A DNA stretch of 64,000 nucleotides from Ascaphus truei (GCA_036426205.1 CM071570.1:53279087-53343086), one strand, 5' to 3'; positions 11,281 through 24,100 are shown, numbered from the stretch's first letter. The notes: generated by a model from the sequence alone, not told the origin. Numbers and translations are program-made.

Positions 11281-11689
11281 GCTAATGAGCTCTAGTACGG
11301 TTATTATTTATGCATATATTTAGCTTAAGTAAATACCAATTTAATTCAGGAAATCTAACGTCCATTCCTGTTTTAGGTAACATCCTGGCTATGATTTAAC
11401 AGACTTTAGCAAATCCTCTTTATAATGAGTATTGCATAAACTCCCAATTATTTGCATCAAAATACCTTCTATTTTGTGATGATTTTGCATTGCAAATGTC
11501 AGAGTTTAATTCACAGTGTACAGGTTATTAAGAATTTATATTAGTGTTAGGACCCTTGAGACGTGGTCTGCCTTGGAGGGGCTCAAGGGCTTACGACACT
11601 TTGGCCAAAGAGTTAAACTAAAAGACCATTTTATTCAAAGATATCTAGATATATATCTATATCCGCACTGTACCGTGTATTTGTGTCAT

Positions 11690-12530
11690 TGGATGTAGCA
11701 CTGGGCTCTGTCTGTGTTTCATGTTCTGTCTCTGGTTTTAAATATATATTGCCATGCTCAGTAGCACTCCTCTTTGACACTTATACGCATATATATATAT
11801 ATATGTTGTGGTTATTTTGGGGTTCACTATGAGCTTGTAGGGGTTCTGTATGTTTGGCTAGTAAAACAGCAAGGGGGCATAAAATGCAGTTATGTAGTAC
11901 AGATCCCTTGGGTATACTGAATATTCAGGGATTCACATATGCCATATACAGTATACATCCCTTAGGATCACTGATGAAGTACATGAGTCTACGAAACATG
12001 CAGAATTAATATGTATTGCCTGCTGTGAGCCATTGTTCCTGTGATTACTGCTATGTAGCTCTAATCGGTAACTAACGGGAGATTCAGTGTTTGTATGCCA
12101 GTCGTCGCTTAATTGCGGCGTACGTCAGTGATGTCACCGATCCCGTTCTGTGGCACCGAAGCTACAGGCTTGTAACTTTTGGCTGAGAGAGCCTTAGGGA
12201 CGTCATTGAGGGAAACGTTTGTTCGAGTTGTATGCTGCTATTTGGGTATTGACCTGTCGACTGTGTATCGAGCAGAGGATCCCCTGGATGATTAAAGCAC
12301 CAGATACAAAGACGTTCCAATCCGGACCAGAGGCTGAAGTTCGCAGGGGATGTACAGGAAGCAAGTCATCTTTATCCATGAGCGGTAACATGTACCCCAA
12401 ACATGCCCTGCCTGTTTAACTGACTATCTTGTATGTGCAATTATTACCAAATATATTGTCACATTATAAATACTTATTTACCTATGAGAGTTGTGCACTG
12501 TGTCTTTCTTTTACATGAATATCTGTGTGA
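11690..12530 (+). repeat. Single-arm hammerhead-like element
   Basis: Contains a hammerhead-like core at 11960-12010 and a 3' part ending in ATAAATACTTATTTACCTAT and GAGAGTTGTGCACTG, which I recognise as a common tail of frog interspersed repeats. Unlike the foldbacks at 5.2 and 52 kb only one arm is present. An AT microsatellite lies at about 11788-11806. Confidence 0.45.
11960..12010 (+). ncRNA. Hammerhead-like ribozyme core
   Basis: CTGATGA at 11971 is followed by a GTA/TAC stem II with an 8-nt loop and GAAAC at 11993. Both conserved boxes are intact. The stem III and cleavage triplet region (ATGCAGAATT) does not show a GUH, so this copy is probably inactive. Confidence 0.5.
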
Positions 12531-13189
12531 TGTTGAGCCATCCACTTTGACAAGCAGCAGACTCCCAATTTATGATTGAAGGTTATTGTATGTATGCCAA
12601 TTTAATTTATTCACCATTTGACACGTGCTATTTTGTTATCACATTAGTAACACATTTGTGTTCTAATTTCCTTCAATAAGAGTGTATTTAGAGATATTTC
12701 TTGATGCGAAGTATCTGGGTTTTTTTAACTTGAGTATTTTTCACATGAAATACATTTATTGTGACTTTATTACACAGTTGGTGCAAAGTTTTTCTGTTCA
12801 TTCTATACCCACTTTTTAGAAATGTGGGGATTTATCTTATCCCTTAGGATTGATTTTAGATATATGGGTTGTGTTTGACATTCTTTATGTTCATTGGAAG
12901 GGTGTGACTAATTTTTACTTGTTTTTATTACATCTACTGCCATTTGCGTGCACTGGATCTCACTGGTGTGGATTGTACCTGTCTTCGTTTGCTTATAAGA
13001 TCGGTGAGCCTTTGCCATAATCTTTTCTAGTCTACATACTACTTAAAGCTTGTTGGCAAGCAGCTTGTTTATCCGTTGCCTAGAAATGTTATTATGTCAT
13101 TAAGTGGGTCACATGGTATTACAGACATGTGCAGAGGAGTTTTTAAGACAGGAATGTTTTTTTTAGGAGATCACATTTCCCCTGGAATG

Positions 13190-13400
13190 TTATGGGGGTT
13201 CATTAGGAAGGTATTTAAATTATTGTTGTGTCTCTCATCATTGTAGCCCCACCTTAATAAAGATTGCCTACTGCAACCGAAACGTCGGATTTTTGGGCTA
13301 ATAAATGATCTTTTGCAAAGTCTGCAGTGCCCTCCTCTATAGCCTTTGTTGTGATTTATATTGCTCATTCTTCTCTGGACATCTGTTTACATCATTAGTT
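13190..13400 (+). repeat. Hammerhead-like element fragment
   Basis: CTTAATAAAG, a TTGC/GCAA stem with loop CTAC..., and CGAAACGTCGG at 13252-13292 repeat the order seen in the other GAAACG elements. The tail (TTTTGCAAAGTCTGCAGTGC) looks like a frog repeat 3' end. The first core box is mutated. Confidence 0.4.
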
Positions 13401-14761
13401 ATTTTGTTCTAGATGATGAAAAGTTTACCTACCTAGGGTTGTCAGTGCATAGTAGTTTAGCTGTAATTTTTCTTACATGTTTTTCAAAGACTACAGTAGG
13501 AAATTAAAAATGCCCGTTTAAAGATATATTTTTGCATTAACATATAGTAAAAACAAACACCAGAGTTACCAAGACAGACACCCATGTCAAATTGCATCTT
13601 TTTAGTTAATAAATCCCATCCCAAAAAACAGGAGTGATGTTTTAATAAATATCCCATCTGACTCATTTCAGCTGTGTGTGTTTTCCTGTGACATTTGCCA
13701 CATAATCTAGTTAATTTACGTGTATGTGATGAAGGGTGAGTTTTCCAAATGAATCTTTTTTCCTGTAGTACCTTCCTCTGATGTAATATGCAGACTGATC
13801 ACAACAAGCACTAACTTATTTCATACCTAATATGGTGAGAAAATGACAGATCTGAAATTTGAAGGTATTTTTTTTTTTTAAAGTCTCAAAGGAGTACCGG
13901 TACATTTTTCTCATTTGTCAGTGTTACAGTATGCATACAATTGGCATGTTCAGCCTATTCCTGACCCTTCATCCTTACTCTAAAACCGATAGATAAGAAA
14001 GTAAATTGCCAGTCAAGACATTACTAACCTTTGGATTACAAACAGGACCCCTGAAAGTCTTGGACATGAGTAAAGCTTCCACATACAATGGTTGTGTCTC
14101 TTGACAACACATAGGTAAATTATATCACCCCATGATGCTATTTGAATAGGAATGGATACATCTTTATATTGTAAATAAATAAAATTGAACACGATTAAAC
14201 ATGTTCATCTATAATTGTTCACATACGAATATGCAAAAGAAATTAGGGTTAAATATCCCGAAGCTGACAAAAGAAAATGATAGATTTTATTGAGTCATTG
14301 GAAACAGAAAGTAACAGAGGGTAATTTAACATACCTCATTGTTGCTAAGCCATAGAGCCATAGAGCCTCTTAAGACCCACTCAAATGGGGTTTAATGTAT
14401 TCTAAGGATTAGCACTGTTTTGTACATCTGAGCCATACTGTCTTGCAATAACCACAAAGGAACTACTTACAGATGTAGCCAATGTTATTGCAACCCGTTG
14501 CAAGCTGCGGATATACACAACGCGCCAGTAGGAGAAGCAGCCCTGGTTTTGAATCAGTTGCATGAGAATGGAGTGGGGCTGTCACGCAATTTCACCCACG
14601 AGAGTGCGCCACAAGTTAAAATATAATTGACAACATCAGTGCTTATGTAATGCCTAAAGTAAACCAACTTTTCCACATTTTAAAATGTAAATAATTTATG
14701 TATTCCATTAATTGAAGAGTCAATTTAAAGCAGTAATCCAAGCCAGCAAAGTTTTTTTTTT
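13401..14761. other. AT-rich sequence, nothing recognised
   Basis: No coding frame, RNA gene or element boundary could be supported. Confidence 0.4.
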
Positions 14762-15100
14762 TTTACAGAGGATTGAAGCAGGGGGTCTCCGGAGCTGAAC
14801 CCCGTTAATTTCAGCTCCAGGAACCCTCTGCTTCTGGAGATAATTACCTCCATATTAGGTGCTGTAGCCGATCTGCTCGGCTAGCAGTATAATGGCTCCT
14901 ACACTTTGCGCGGCCAATAGGAAGCTGTGACGTCATTAGTGTGGCTTCCTATTGGCCCATGTGACGCCGGAGCTTTAAAAAGCAGAGTGATACCGGAACC
15001 TAATATGGAGGTAAGTATCTCTGGAAGCAAGGGGTCCCCACAGTTGAAATTAAGAGGGTTCAGCACCGGAAACCCATGGCTTTAATCCTCTGTTATAATA
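14762..15100. mobile_element. Foldback MITE
   Basis: Arms at about 14765-14930 and 14945-15098 are inverted, imperfect copies (left ACAGAGGATTGAAGC, right complement ACAGAGGATTAAAGC; both contain CCTCCATATTAGGT and CCAATAGGAAGC). The centre is GTGACGTCATTAGTGTGG. It is bordered by poly-T on the left and AT repeats on the right, so target duplications cannot be read. No protein is encoded. Confidence 0.65.
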
Positions 15101-15170
15101 TATATATTTTTTTATTATATTATATTAATATATATATATATATAATATATATTTTATTTACATTTCTAAA
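15100..15170. repeat. AT-rich microsatellite
   Basis: Runs of TA and ATATAT directly after the foldback. Confidence 0.75.
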
Positions 15171-17419
15171 AAAAAATGGCTTGGGTTACTATTTACAAAA
15201 CTGTACTAGTTGATGTTGAATTTAACTTGCAGTACTGCCACCGAACTTGTAAATCCTTTGTAGGAGAAAAATAGGTGCTATTTATATTTATTATTGTTCA
15301 ATGAAGATATGAATATAAGTGGACTTTTTCATTCAAGAATGAGTGGCAATGAAGGCAGGAAGAGGCTTTTAGATATGTTTGCAAGGGGCAAAAATATGAG
15401 ACCTTTAAAACAGGTAGGGGTCAAAGGAAAGTAAAAAGAAGCACAATGATGCAAGGTAGTGCGTCACTTGATGACAGAAGGAGCACAATGGAAGGGACAT
15501 AGACCAATCAAAGACTAGTTTTTGGAGGGAAAGAGTAATTTGGAAAAAGGACAATTGAAAGAAAAGGAAACTAAAAAATACTGGAAAAGCACCCCCAAAA
15601 CAGAAATAGGGACTGAAAGAGCCAGGATGATGGTAAAATGAGCTACTTGTTTGACAGAACAGTGATGTAATGGTGCTCAGGAAATTAATGGTTGCATTAG
15701 GGTTTTATTGTGTCTTGTGGAGGATGCAATACGATGATTGAAGAGTAAGATCAAGGAATATATGAATAAATCTGTTCTACAAAATGTCTTTTTTGTTGTT
15801 GTTGTTTTATGATCAGTGATAAAAGCTTAAATGTGTCAAATATAACCCCCATTAGAACGCATAAGGAGCAGGGAAATAGCACTAAGTCATAAACATTTTT
15901 AAATGTCCTACTCTATTCAGTACTGACCCAATAATCACATGACACCCTAATGTGACCGGGACAAAAATATTTCTGGGAGCGGGATATTAGTCCAAAACAG
16001 AAGTGGTTGATAACATGTATTGTATCCTTATTCTGTCTCTCTCTGGCCTGTCTACATCAGCTGCTATTAAAATTGAGTTAATATCACTCCCAGTAAAAAA
16101 AACAATACAGCATCTTATTACCGCAATTTTATGATGGTATACATCCACATTGCGATAATAATGTATCCCCTTCATTACCTTAGCGGTTATTAAAGCATTG
16201 CATATCAATGCTTTACTGGCCAGTTAGGTAGCCAAGGGGGTTAGGCAGTACTGTATATTTCAATTTTGATATTAACTCCTTTGTAGCTGTTTGTGGTCGG
16301 CTGGTCATGGAAACCCGTAACTAGTTGACCACTTGGGCTACCAAGAGGTTAATATTTATTGTAATGTATTATGAGTAATATTTGATCACCTATTTCATGT
16401 TGGTTTCGCTTATCTTGCCTACAGTATGTATATAATGGCCAATATATATGCCATTATATACTTTGGCAATTTAGGGCTAATGCCAGCCTGGGATAGGTGT
16501 GGTATTTCTGTCATAAATCCCGTTCCGATATTTATGGCCGATAATGCCCAAAAATATGGTATTAAAGCCTATATTTTACCGGATCTGATATTTTTAATGG
16601 ATCTGATAAAAAATGCTTCATTTTTAGCGGTCCGGCATTGATGTATTACACTATAGAAATAAAAAAAAAATTGGGGTGGTAAAACCTTATTTTGAATTAT
16701 TGCAGAGTGCTGCATCCAGGCCTCTGTCTTTTTTTCTCTCTCTCCTCAAACCCCATGTTTCAGGTTATGAAGTTCTTGACGTTTAGCATACGATTTAGCA
16801 GACGTTACCACCCCCATTAACACACAAAATAACAAGTTAAATAGTACGTGTTTTAACCTACTTAACTATTGTTTTCGATAGTACTACCGGTACAGTAAGT
16901 AACACACCAGCATTAATGCAATGCATTGTTTTAATGGGTATAATAATGTCTGCTACATCTGTGCATTTGAACAAAGGAAGGCAAATGCCCCCTTTTTACG
17001 ATTGAGCCATGAATATTCTCTCTTGCGAATAAATGCCCTATTTGTCTCAAATATGAATGTTGGGAAATAATTCACCCATCTACTTCCAGCAGTGGAAGAC
17101 GCTTCTAGCACTGAAACATATCCTGTGAAATGGCAACGCTTAGATTAAAAGAGTGATATGTAGTATAGTGCTATCATACTCTGAAGTGTGGCAAACATTA
17201 AATTTTCCAGGCTACCATACTTCCTTAATGGGCGCTACTCAGCTATATTATACCTCAGATTAGAAGAAGGTTTTTACCATATATTACAATCGCTAACTCA
17301 GGAAATTCCAAGAACATCTGGCTCCCAGTCCCAAGGAAGGAGTTACAAACTAGGACTCATATCATAATATAAATAAAACATGTTTTATTCCTTACCAGAT
17401 ATGATTTTGAGGGAATATC
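15171..17419. other. Non-coding, nothing recognised
   Basis: Mostly AT-rich. A short palindrome (ATAATGGCCAATATATATGC and its neighbour) lies near 16432. No gene can be supported. Confidence 0.4.
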
Positions 17420-19490
17420 TCAATACAGTAGAAAATGGAGCAAGCGAGAAAATACAAGACGTTCAAGGAGTTTAGAGGCAAAAGGCAGGAGGGAGACAGA
17501 TCGATAGTTAGAAAGACAGGTAGGATCAAGCTTGCTGTTTTTGAGTAATGGTATGACTGTTGCATGTTTGAAGGAGGATGGAAAGGTTCCAGAGCAGAGG
17601 GAGGAGTTAAAAATGTGTGTAAGCGTAGGGATTATAGTAGGAGCAAGAGGTTTTAGGAGATGGGAGGGAATGGGGTCAAGAGGGCAAGTGGTAGAGGGAG
17701 AAGAGGCGATCAACAGTGACACATCCTCCTCTGAGACAGTGGAAAAAGAGTCAAGGAAGGCAGGAGGAGAGTTAGGAAGAGGTGTAGGATGGGAGGAAGA
17801 AACAGACGGGATGTTCTGACGTATGGATTCCACCTTTTCCTTAAAATAGTCAGCAAAGTCCTGAGCGGAGATGGAGGAAGGAGAGGCAGCTGAGGGTGGT
17901 TTGAGTAGAGTATCAAAGACAGAGAACAGTCGGCGTGGGTTAGACTTGTGCATGTTGATTAGTGCAGAAAAGTAGGCTTGTTTAGCTTGCGAGAGGGCAG
18001 AGTTGAAACAGGATAGCATAAATTTGTAGTTAAGGAAGTCTGCGAGAGTATGAGATTTCCTCCAGAGGCGTTCAGAGGAACGAGTGGAGGAACGCAGCAT
18101 GCGCGTGTGGGAATTTAGCCAGGGTCTAGGGTTAGAAGGGCAAAGGCGGCAGAGAGAAAGAGGGGCATGTAGATCAAGAGAGGAGGACAAGGCAGAGTTG
18201 TAGTTCCTGACCAGGTTGTCAGGGTCTGTAGCAGAGCTGAGAGAGGAGAGGGAGGAGCGTAAAGTGGACACAAAGTCAGGTAAGTGAATAGAGCGCAGGT
18301 TTCTGCAGAACCGGGGGGTAGATGGAGGTGGAGAAGGGGAGGTGAGATAGAGAGGATGAGATGATGCTCAGAGAGAGGAAAAGGGGAAATGGAGAAATCG
18401 GAGGTAGATAAGTTTTTAGTGAAAACCATGTCTAAGTAGTGGCCATCCTTGTGGGTGCTGGCTGCAGTCCACTGTTGAAGGCCAAAAGAAGAGGTTAGAG
18501 AAAGAAAGCGGGAAGCCCAAGGGAGAGAGGGGTCATCAATGTGGCAATTGAAGTCCCCAAGGAGAAGAACAGGGAGTCTGAGGAGAGGAAGAAAGAGAGC
18601 CAGGATTCAAAGTGAGAGAGAAAGGCAGAAGGGGGATGAGTAGAGGTAGGTGGGCGATAGATGACCGCCACATGGAAAGGGAGAGGAGAGAAAATCTGCA
18701 CAGTGTGAGCCTCAAAGGAGCGAAAAACAAGAGAGGGGGGAATAGGAAGGGTTCGTTAACGGCAAATAGAGGAGAGCAGGAGCCCCATGCCTCCACCCCT
18801 GCCATCAGTGCGTGGAGTGTGGGAGAAGGAAAGGCCACCATAGGAGAGGGCAGTTTCCAGAGCAGAGTCAGACTGAGTGAGCCAGGTCTCAGTTATAGCA
18901 AATAGGAGCAGGGAGTGAGAGAGAAAAAAGTCATGTACAGAGAGGAACTTGTTAGAAAGGGAGCGAGCATTCCAAAGGGCACAGGAGAAAGGGAGAGAGG
19001 AGGGAGGGTGGCAGGGGATGGGTAGGAGGTTGGAGGGGTTGACACCAGAGAGGGTAGAGTTTGCAATTGGCAGGCGATGACGAGCGCATGTAGGAGTAGG
19101 GCAGGGACCAGGATTGGGAGAGATATCCCCAGAAGCAAGGAGGAGAAGCATGGACAGAAAGAGAATGTGTGAGGATGATTTGTAGGGGTGTTTTTTAGTG
19201 CAGGGGATATAGCTGTGTCGTGTCAGAGGACGCAGGTAAGAAAGGAGTTCATGTGAACAGAGAAGTGATGAAGGAAGGAGAGATGGAGATATGTGAATAG
19301 AATTAGAGACATACTGAGGCTGGTAAAAAGAAGTGCATAATTTGAGAAGAAGTGAATTCACAGCAAATATAAATGGTAAAGGCAGCATCACAGCAGTAAT
19401 GATGCAGTCTGGTATTGATGATATCCTCCTTTCCAGCGTAGTTGAAATGCAGGAATCAGGGCCAGTTGGGGGTGTCCACTTCTTCACTTC
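17420..19490 (-). pseudogene. L2 LINE ORF2, endonuclease to mid reverse transcriptase
   Basis: Transcribed right to left. 19487-18756 encodes a hydrophobic leader ending LLLASGDISPNPGP, then ALWNARSLSNK and FAITETWLTQSDSA, the first half of an APE-type endonuclease. 18700-18115 continues with AVIYRPPTS and LSEHHLILS, the catalytic histidine region, across frameshifts. 18271-17420 (283 residues) carries LSNYRSVSLLPFASKLLERL, the start of the reverse transcriptase. Homology ends at 17420 before the catalytic box, so this copy lacks its 3' end, the reverse of normal LINE truncation. Antisense open frames here are shadows. Confidence 0.8.
19104..19130 (-). other. 2A-like peptide (DISPNPGP) in L2
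   Basis: Residues 121-128 of the 19487-18756 frame read DISPNPGP, preceded by LLLASG. 2A peptides (consensus D-x-E-x-NPGP) cause the ribosome to skip a peptide bond, and 2A-like sequences are known near the N-terminus of APE-type LINEs. Here the Glu position is Ser, which may reduce or abolish skipping. Confidence 0.6.
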
Positions 19491-19655
19491 TTTTGAACTT
19501 CCTTTTAAACTTCCGTTGTTCAGTAGTCATGCCACTTATAATGGGCCAACTTCCTTTTAAACTTCAATTGTTCAGTAGTCCTGCCACTTATAATGGGCCA
19601 TTTCCTTTTAAACTTCAGTTGTTCAGTAGTCCTGCCACTTATAATGGGCCACTTG
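19491..19655 (-). repeat. Tandem ~52-bp monomers in L2 5' region
   Basis: Three consecutive copies of a unit containing TTCCTTTTAAACTTC and TGTTCAGTAGTC, followed by CCACTTATAATGGGCC, start near 19498, 19549 and 19600. A fourth lies at about 19982-20045 after an unrelated stretch. They sit directly upstream of the ORF, where repeated promoter monomers occur in some LINEs. The promoter role is inferred. Confidence 0.7.
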
Positions 19656-20205
19656 GATATGGGCTGCAGGCAGCATTAGGCTGTTCTATCTGGGGTTATA
19701 TGGGCCTAGAAAGTCACCTGACAGTGTGGTTCTGTCTGCTTAATTAGCACACCTGAGGCACATTCAAACAGATGGTTTTCTACACAGGGTGTTCCCTGCC
19801 TAGGTGTCATTGCTTAATTTGATTAGGGTTAGACAGAAAACAGCATTCAAATATGGTTTTTACCTAGCATTGTGTCACTTGCATATACTATAATACACAC
19901 AGCAAAAGCTTCAATGAGAGGATTTAGAAATTGTTTTTACCTGAGGAGACAAGAAGGATGAGATCCATTAGGGTAAGAGTTCCTTCCTTTTAAACTTGAG
20001 TTGTTCAGTAGTCCTGCCACTTATAAATGGCCACTTGGATATGGGCTGTATGTAAACAGCATGCAAGTTACCACGTGTTTATATAGTAATTCTACAAACT
20101 CATATTTAAGCAACAGTATTGTGTCATGCAGATATACTGTATGGCGGTGTTACTTAGTGCTTTACTTTAGTGTTCATCTTATTTGCAGTTACATAATAAC
20201 ATAGT

Positions 20206-20563
20206 CAAGGGGTGCGCAAACTTTTTAAATCACGCTCCCCCTGCCCGCTATCCTGCTCTGCAGCATCGCCTCATCTCTGCAACGTTACGGTGTCATGTGA
20301 TGTTGGGACTTCGCGTTGTCATTGAAACCATTTTACATCGCAGCGTCATTTGACCTTCGCGTTGTCATGAAGACTTGTTGTCACTATCAGAAGACGAAGG
20401 AGGAGAAGCTAGAGAGAAGGAAAGAGGCAGTTACAGAGGCCATGCGCTCTCCCCCGGCAATCACTTTAAATGTTGTGGGGAAGAGCGCGGGACTTCGTTA
20501 CGTATAAGGCTCAGTTTAGTACCCCCCTTAGAAAATGTGTGCCCCTCAGTTTGCACACCCCTG
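20206..20563. mobile_element. hAT-type MITE inside CR1 tail
   Basis: Ends are CAAGGGGTGCGCAAACT and, on the complement, TCAGGGGTGTGCAAACT. ACATAGT occurs on both sides (20199-20205 and 20564-20570), extending to 7 of 8 matching bases, as expected for an 8-bp hAT target duplication. The target is the ACATAGT tail of CR1 copy 2. No transposase is encoded. Confidence 0.7.
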
Positions 20564-22985
20564 ACATAGTGGATGAGGTTGAAAAAGACATATGTCATTC
20601 AACCTATGCTAAATTTAGACAGATACTTTATCATATATTTGTACTTACAGTACTGTATATAAATCTAGAGGAAGGCAAGCACAAAACCCCAGTGAAATAT
20701 AATCTAATGCTACAGTATCTCATAAAGGGAAAAATAAATTCCTTTCTACTCCAAATATTGGCAACCAGATTACTTCCTTTTATCAACATCCTTCCCATGT
20801 TTACTTATTAGTTATATTCCTGTATGCCTTTCCTTTCTAAAAAAAAATTAAAAAAAAAAAAAAAAAGGTGTCCAACCTGTTTTTGAAGATGACAATTGCA
20901 TCTTGCATGGGTAATGAATTCCACATTTTAACTGTCCTTACGTAAAGAACCCTTTCCTTTGTAGCTGGTGAAATCTCCTTTCCTGCAACCATAAGGGATG
21001 ACCCATTTCATTTGTACAGCCCTTGGGCTAAAAACTTATTTTGAAAGCTCCTTGTTTTGTTCCCAAATATATTTGTACATACAGTAGTTACCATATCCCC
21101 TTTTAGACACCTCTTTTCTAATGTAAACAAAATCTAATTTATCTAGCCTTACCTCATAAGTCAGATTTTCAAACCGCTTTATTAATTTGGTGGCTCTTCC
21201 CTGCATTTTTTCTAGTTCTATAATGTCTTTTTTATGAAGTGGTACCAAAAACTGTACTCTATACTCAAGTTGTGGTCCTACTAATGCTTTATAAAGGGGC
21301 ATACAGTAATTATGTTTACTTCCCTTCCATCCATTCCCAGTTTAATGGACGATAGGATCTTGTTTGCCTTTGCAGTTACTGCATGATATTCGGCACTATG
21401 CCTGATGTTTACAAGCACTCCTAAATTCTTCTCCATCAAGGATTCTCTTACAGTAATTTATTCCCATTAAATTAGTAAATTGACGGTTTATTCTTGCTTC
21501 TCAAATGCATAACCTTACATTTATTTGTATTCAACCTCATCTGCCATTTACCTGCCCAAGTTTCGAGTCTCCCCAAGTCCTTCTGGAGAGAGATTAAATA
21601 CTGCTCTGATTGTACTATCTTACAGAATTTAGGGTCAGCAGCAAAGATGGAGACTTTGCTTTCTATGACAACCTCAAGGTAATTAATAAAAAAGTTAAAA
21701 GCATGGAATCCAGTACCAGTTACTGAGTTACTCCACTCACAACTTTAGCCCAACCTGAAAAGCTCCATTTACGACAACCAGTTTTCTATCCTTCAACCAG
21801 TTTTCAATCTGGAGGCCAAAAATTTTACCGAGTCCAATTTGCTTGATTTTGTACAATAACCTCATGTGGAACATATCAAATGCCTTTTCAAAATCTAAGT
21901 AGACCACATCAACTGCATTACCCTGGTCTAAATTCCTACTTATCTTCTCGAAGAAACTAATAAGGTTAGTTTGGCATGATCTATCCTTCATAAATCCATG
22001 CTGAGTATTATTAAAAAAAATTGTTAACCATTAGGTATTCCTGAAAATTATTCTGTACTAAACCTTCAAGTAGCTTCCTCACTATTGATATCAGGCTTCC
22101 AGGTCTGTAACTTCCCAGTTGTGATCTAGCTACCTTTAAAATATACAGTAGGCACCATGTTTACGTTATGCCAGTCTTGTGGGACTGAACCTGTGGAAAT
22201 GGAGTCCTTGAATATTAAATGTTATGGTTTGGCTATTACTGAACGTAGCTCCGGAAGAACTCATGGATGTATGCCAATCGGGGCCAGGTACCTTATTTAC
22301 TTTAATTTTAACAAGCCGCTGATGAACATCTTCCTCAGTTAACCAATTGTTAGTTAATATAGAGGTTGTGGCTTCCTTCTGCGGCATTATTATTGCAATG
22401 TATTCTTCCCTGGTAAATACAGAGGCAAATAATTTGTTAAATACCTCTGCTTTTCTTTATCTCTAATAATGTGCCTGCCCATCACACACGGAAAGGGTCC
22501 TATATTATCTTCTCTAATTTTGTTGTTATGAAGGTACTTAAAGAACTTTTTAGGGTTGATCTTACTTTCTATTGCAATCCTTTTATCATTTTCAATTTTT
22601 GCTACGTTGATTGGCCATTTGCAAGTTTTGTTACATTCCTTATAATTCTGATATGATGCCTCCATCCCATCTGATTTTAAGAATCTAAATGCCTGCTTCT
22701 TTTTTTCCATTTCATCCCCTACCTATTTAGCCATATTGGGTTAGATTTATATTTATTCCCCAATAATAACTGATAAGTGTGCTTTTCTAACAATGTTTTA
22801 CAGACTGCCCATTTATCTTCCATATTTTTCCTTGCAAAAACATAAATCACAATTTATTCCTTGTAGATTATTCTTCAGTTTATTCAAATCTGCCTTTCTA
22901 AAAGTTATGTCTTTGTTAAACCCAAGTAATATGGTTTTTGGTAATTTATTTAAAATGAGACCATATTATGATCACTGTTTCCCAA

Positions 22986-23821
22986 ATGCAACACCCCTAT
23001 CCACCCCCCACCCCCTGCATGCAGAAGATAGGGTGTACACGTATTCAGTCTCTATTTTGCACTGCAAACAGGATTTCTATCTGCTTCAGCGTCGTGTAGC
23101 TCAGTCAGTTTTACCATAAGTCTCATGGCTTCTCTGTGGATCAAGGCCTAGGCTGTAGTGAGGAGTAGAATAAGTAGAAAAAGGGTGCCAGGAACTTTTA
23201 ACAGGATGCTTGCTTTATTTTTCAGCAGGATCAGCATACCAAACAGCATTGACAGGACAGGCTCTCAGTATCTCTCTCATGCAGCAGTTCCCCCTTTGCC
23301 TGCAGTTCCTCCCTGGATCCAACTTCACCCTGGATAGGATTGGAGTAGGCTCAGTCCCAGGTCCCTACTTAAACCTGGCTATAGCCCTGCTCCCTGCAGC
23401 ATGGGAACCTCTGTGCCTGCACCATGCACCTTGAACAGGATCTCTACAGAACTAATTCTCTAGGGTGGATCCCCACCTTATATACCAAGGGGGTGTAAAC
23501 CTCCCCCCCCCCCCCCCCCCCCCAGTCTCTGGGCAAAACTGGATGTTGCGAAGCACAAGTCACATGACCTACCAGAATGTTCCTAGCTCTGAGTCATGCT
23601 CCCCAGACTAGCAGGGGCCTGAATATTGCAACGATATAACTTGCCTCTGGTGCTTCTCACATGTAGGACACTGCCAGAGTGCTGCCATAGCCGTCATGCT
23701 AATAAGGGCCTGATTTTAGCAGGGGGGGCTATAATATTATAATAATTGTTTGTTCTTGTATAGCACTGCTAGTTTTTCGTAGCGATTTACAGAGACATTT
23801 TGCAGACACAGTACCTGCCCT
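22986..23821. repeat. Unclassified insertion in CR1 copy 2
   Basis: CR1 homology stops near 22985 and resumes near 23822, so this 0.84-kb block is secondary. It is GC-richer, has a poly-C run at about 23500-23522 and a minus-strand AATAAA near 23214, and could be an LTR-type element in reverse. The last 90 bp (CTTGTATAGCACTGC to GTACCTGCCCTG) resemble a separate dispersed repeat known to me from frog genomes. Confidence 0.5.
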
Positions 23822-24100
23822 GGCTCTTCAATAATTTAGGTCATGTAATTGTCTTTAAGTACCCCCAAAAACCTGTTTCCTTTCATTGTAATGCTAATCT
23901 CATTGCCCCAGTCTATATCTGGATAATTAAAATCACCCTTTATGCAAACATGACCTAGTTTAGATGCCTTCTCCATTTGCAAATATATTTTGGCTTCCTC
24001 TATCTCAAAGATATTTGGTTGTTTATAGCATATCCCTGCAAACATTTTGTTTGTATTTTTAAATCCACTGTTCATTTCTATGATGGCGATCATTTGTGGG

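Larger units (their letters stand above)
20180..24100 (-). mobile_element. CR1 LINE, copy 2, with two insertions
   Basis: The 3' tail is at 20180-20205, resumes at 20564 after a hAT insertion, and the body runs to about 22985. Minus-strand pieces encode EYRVQFLVPLHKKDIIELEK (21302-21036), VVYLDFEKAFDMFHMRLLYK (21991-21737, reverse transcriptase motif A region), NNWLTEEDVHQRL (22387-22166) and NPKKFFKYLHNNKIREDNIG (22710-22390). After a second insertion (about 22986-23821), 24093-23836 encodes GICYKQPN and CIKGDFNYPDIDWGNE, the end of the endonuclease. Several frameshifts and stops are present. Six TACAGTA scars lie in it. Confidence 0.85.

Noticed and set aside
17532..19138. Long open frames antisense or out of frame to the L2 element
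   Set aside because: Shadows of the L2 coding strand, with biased composition and no motif.
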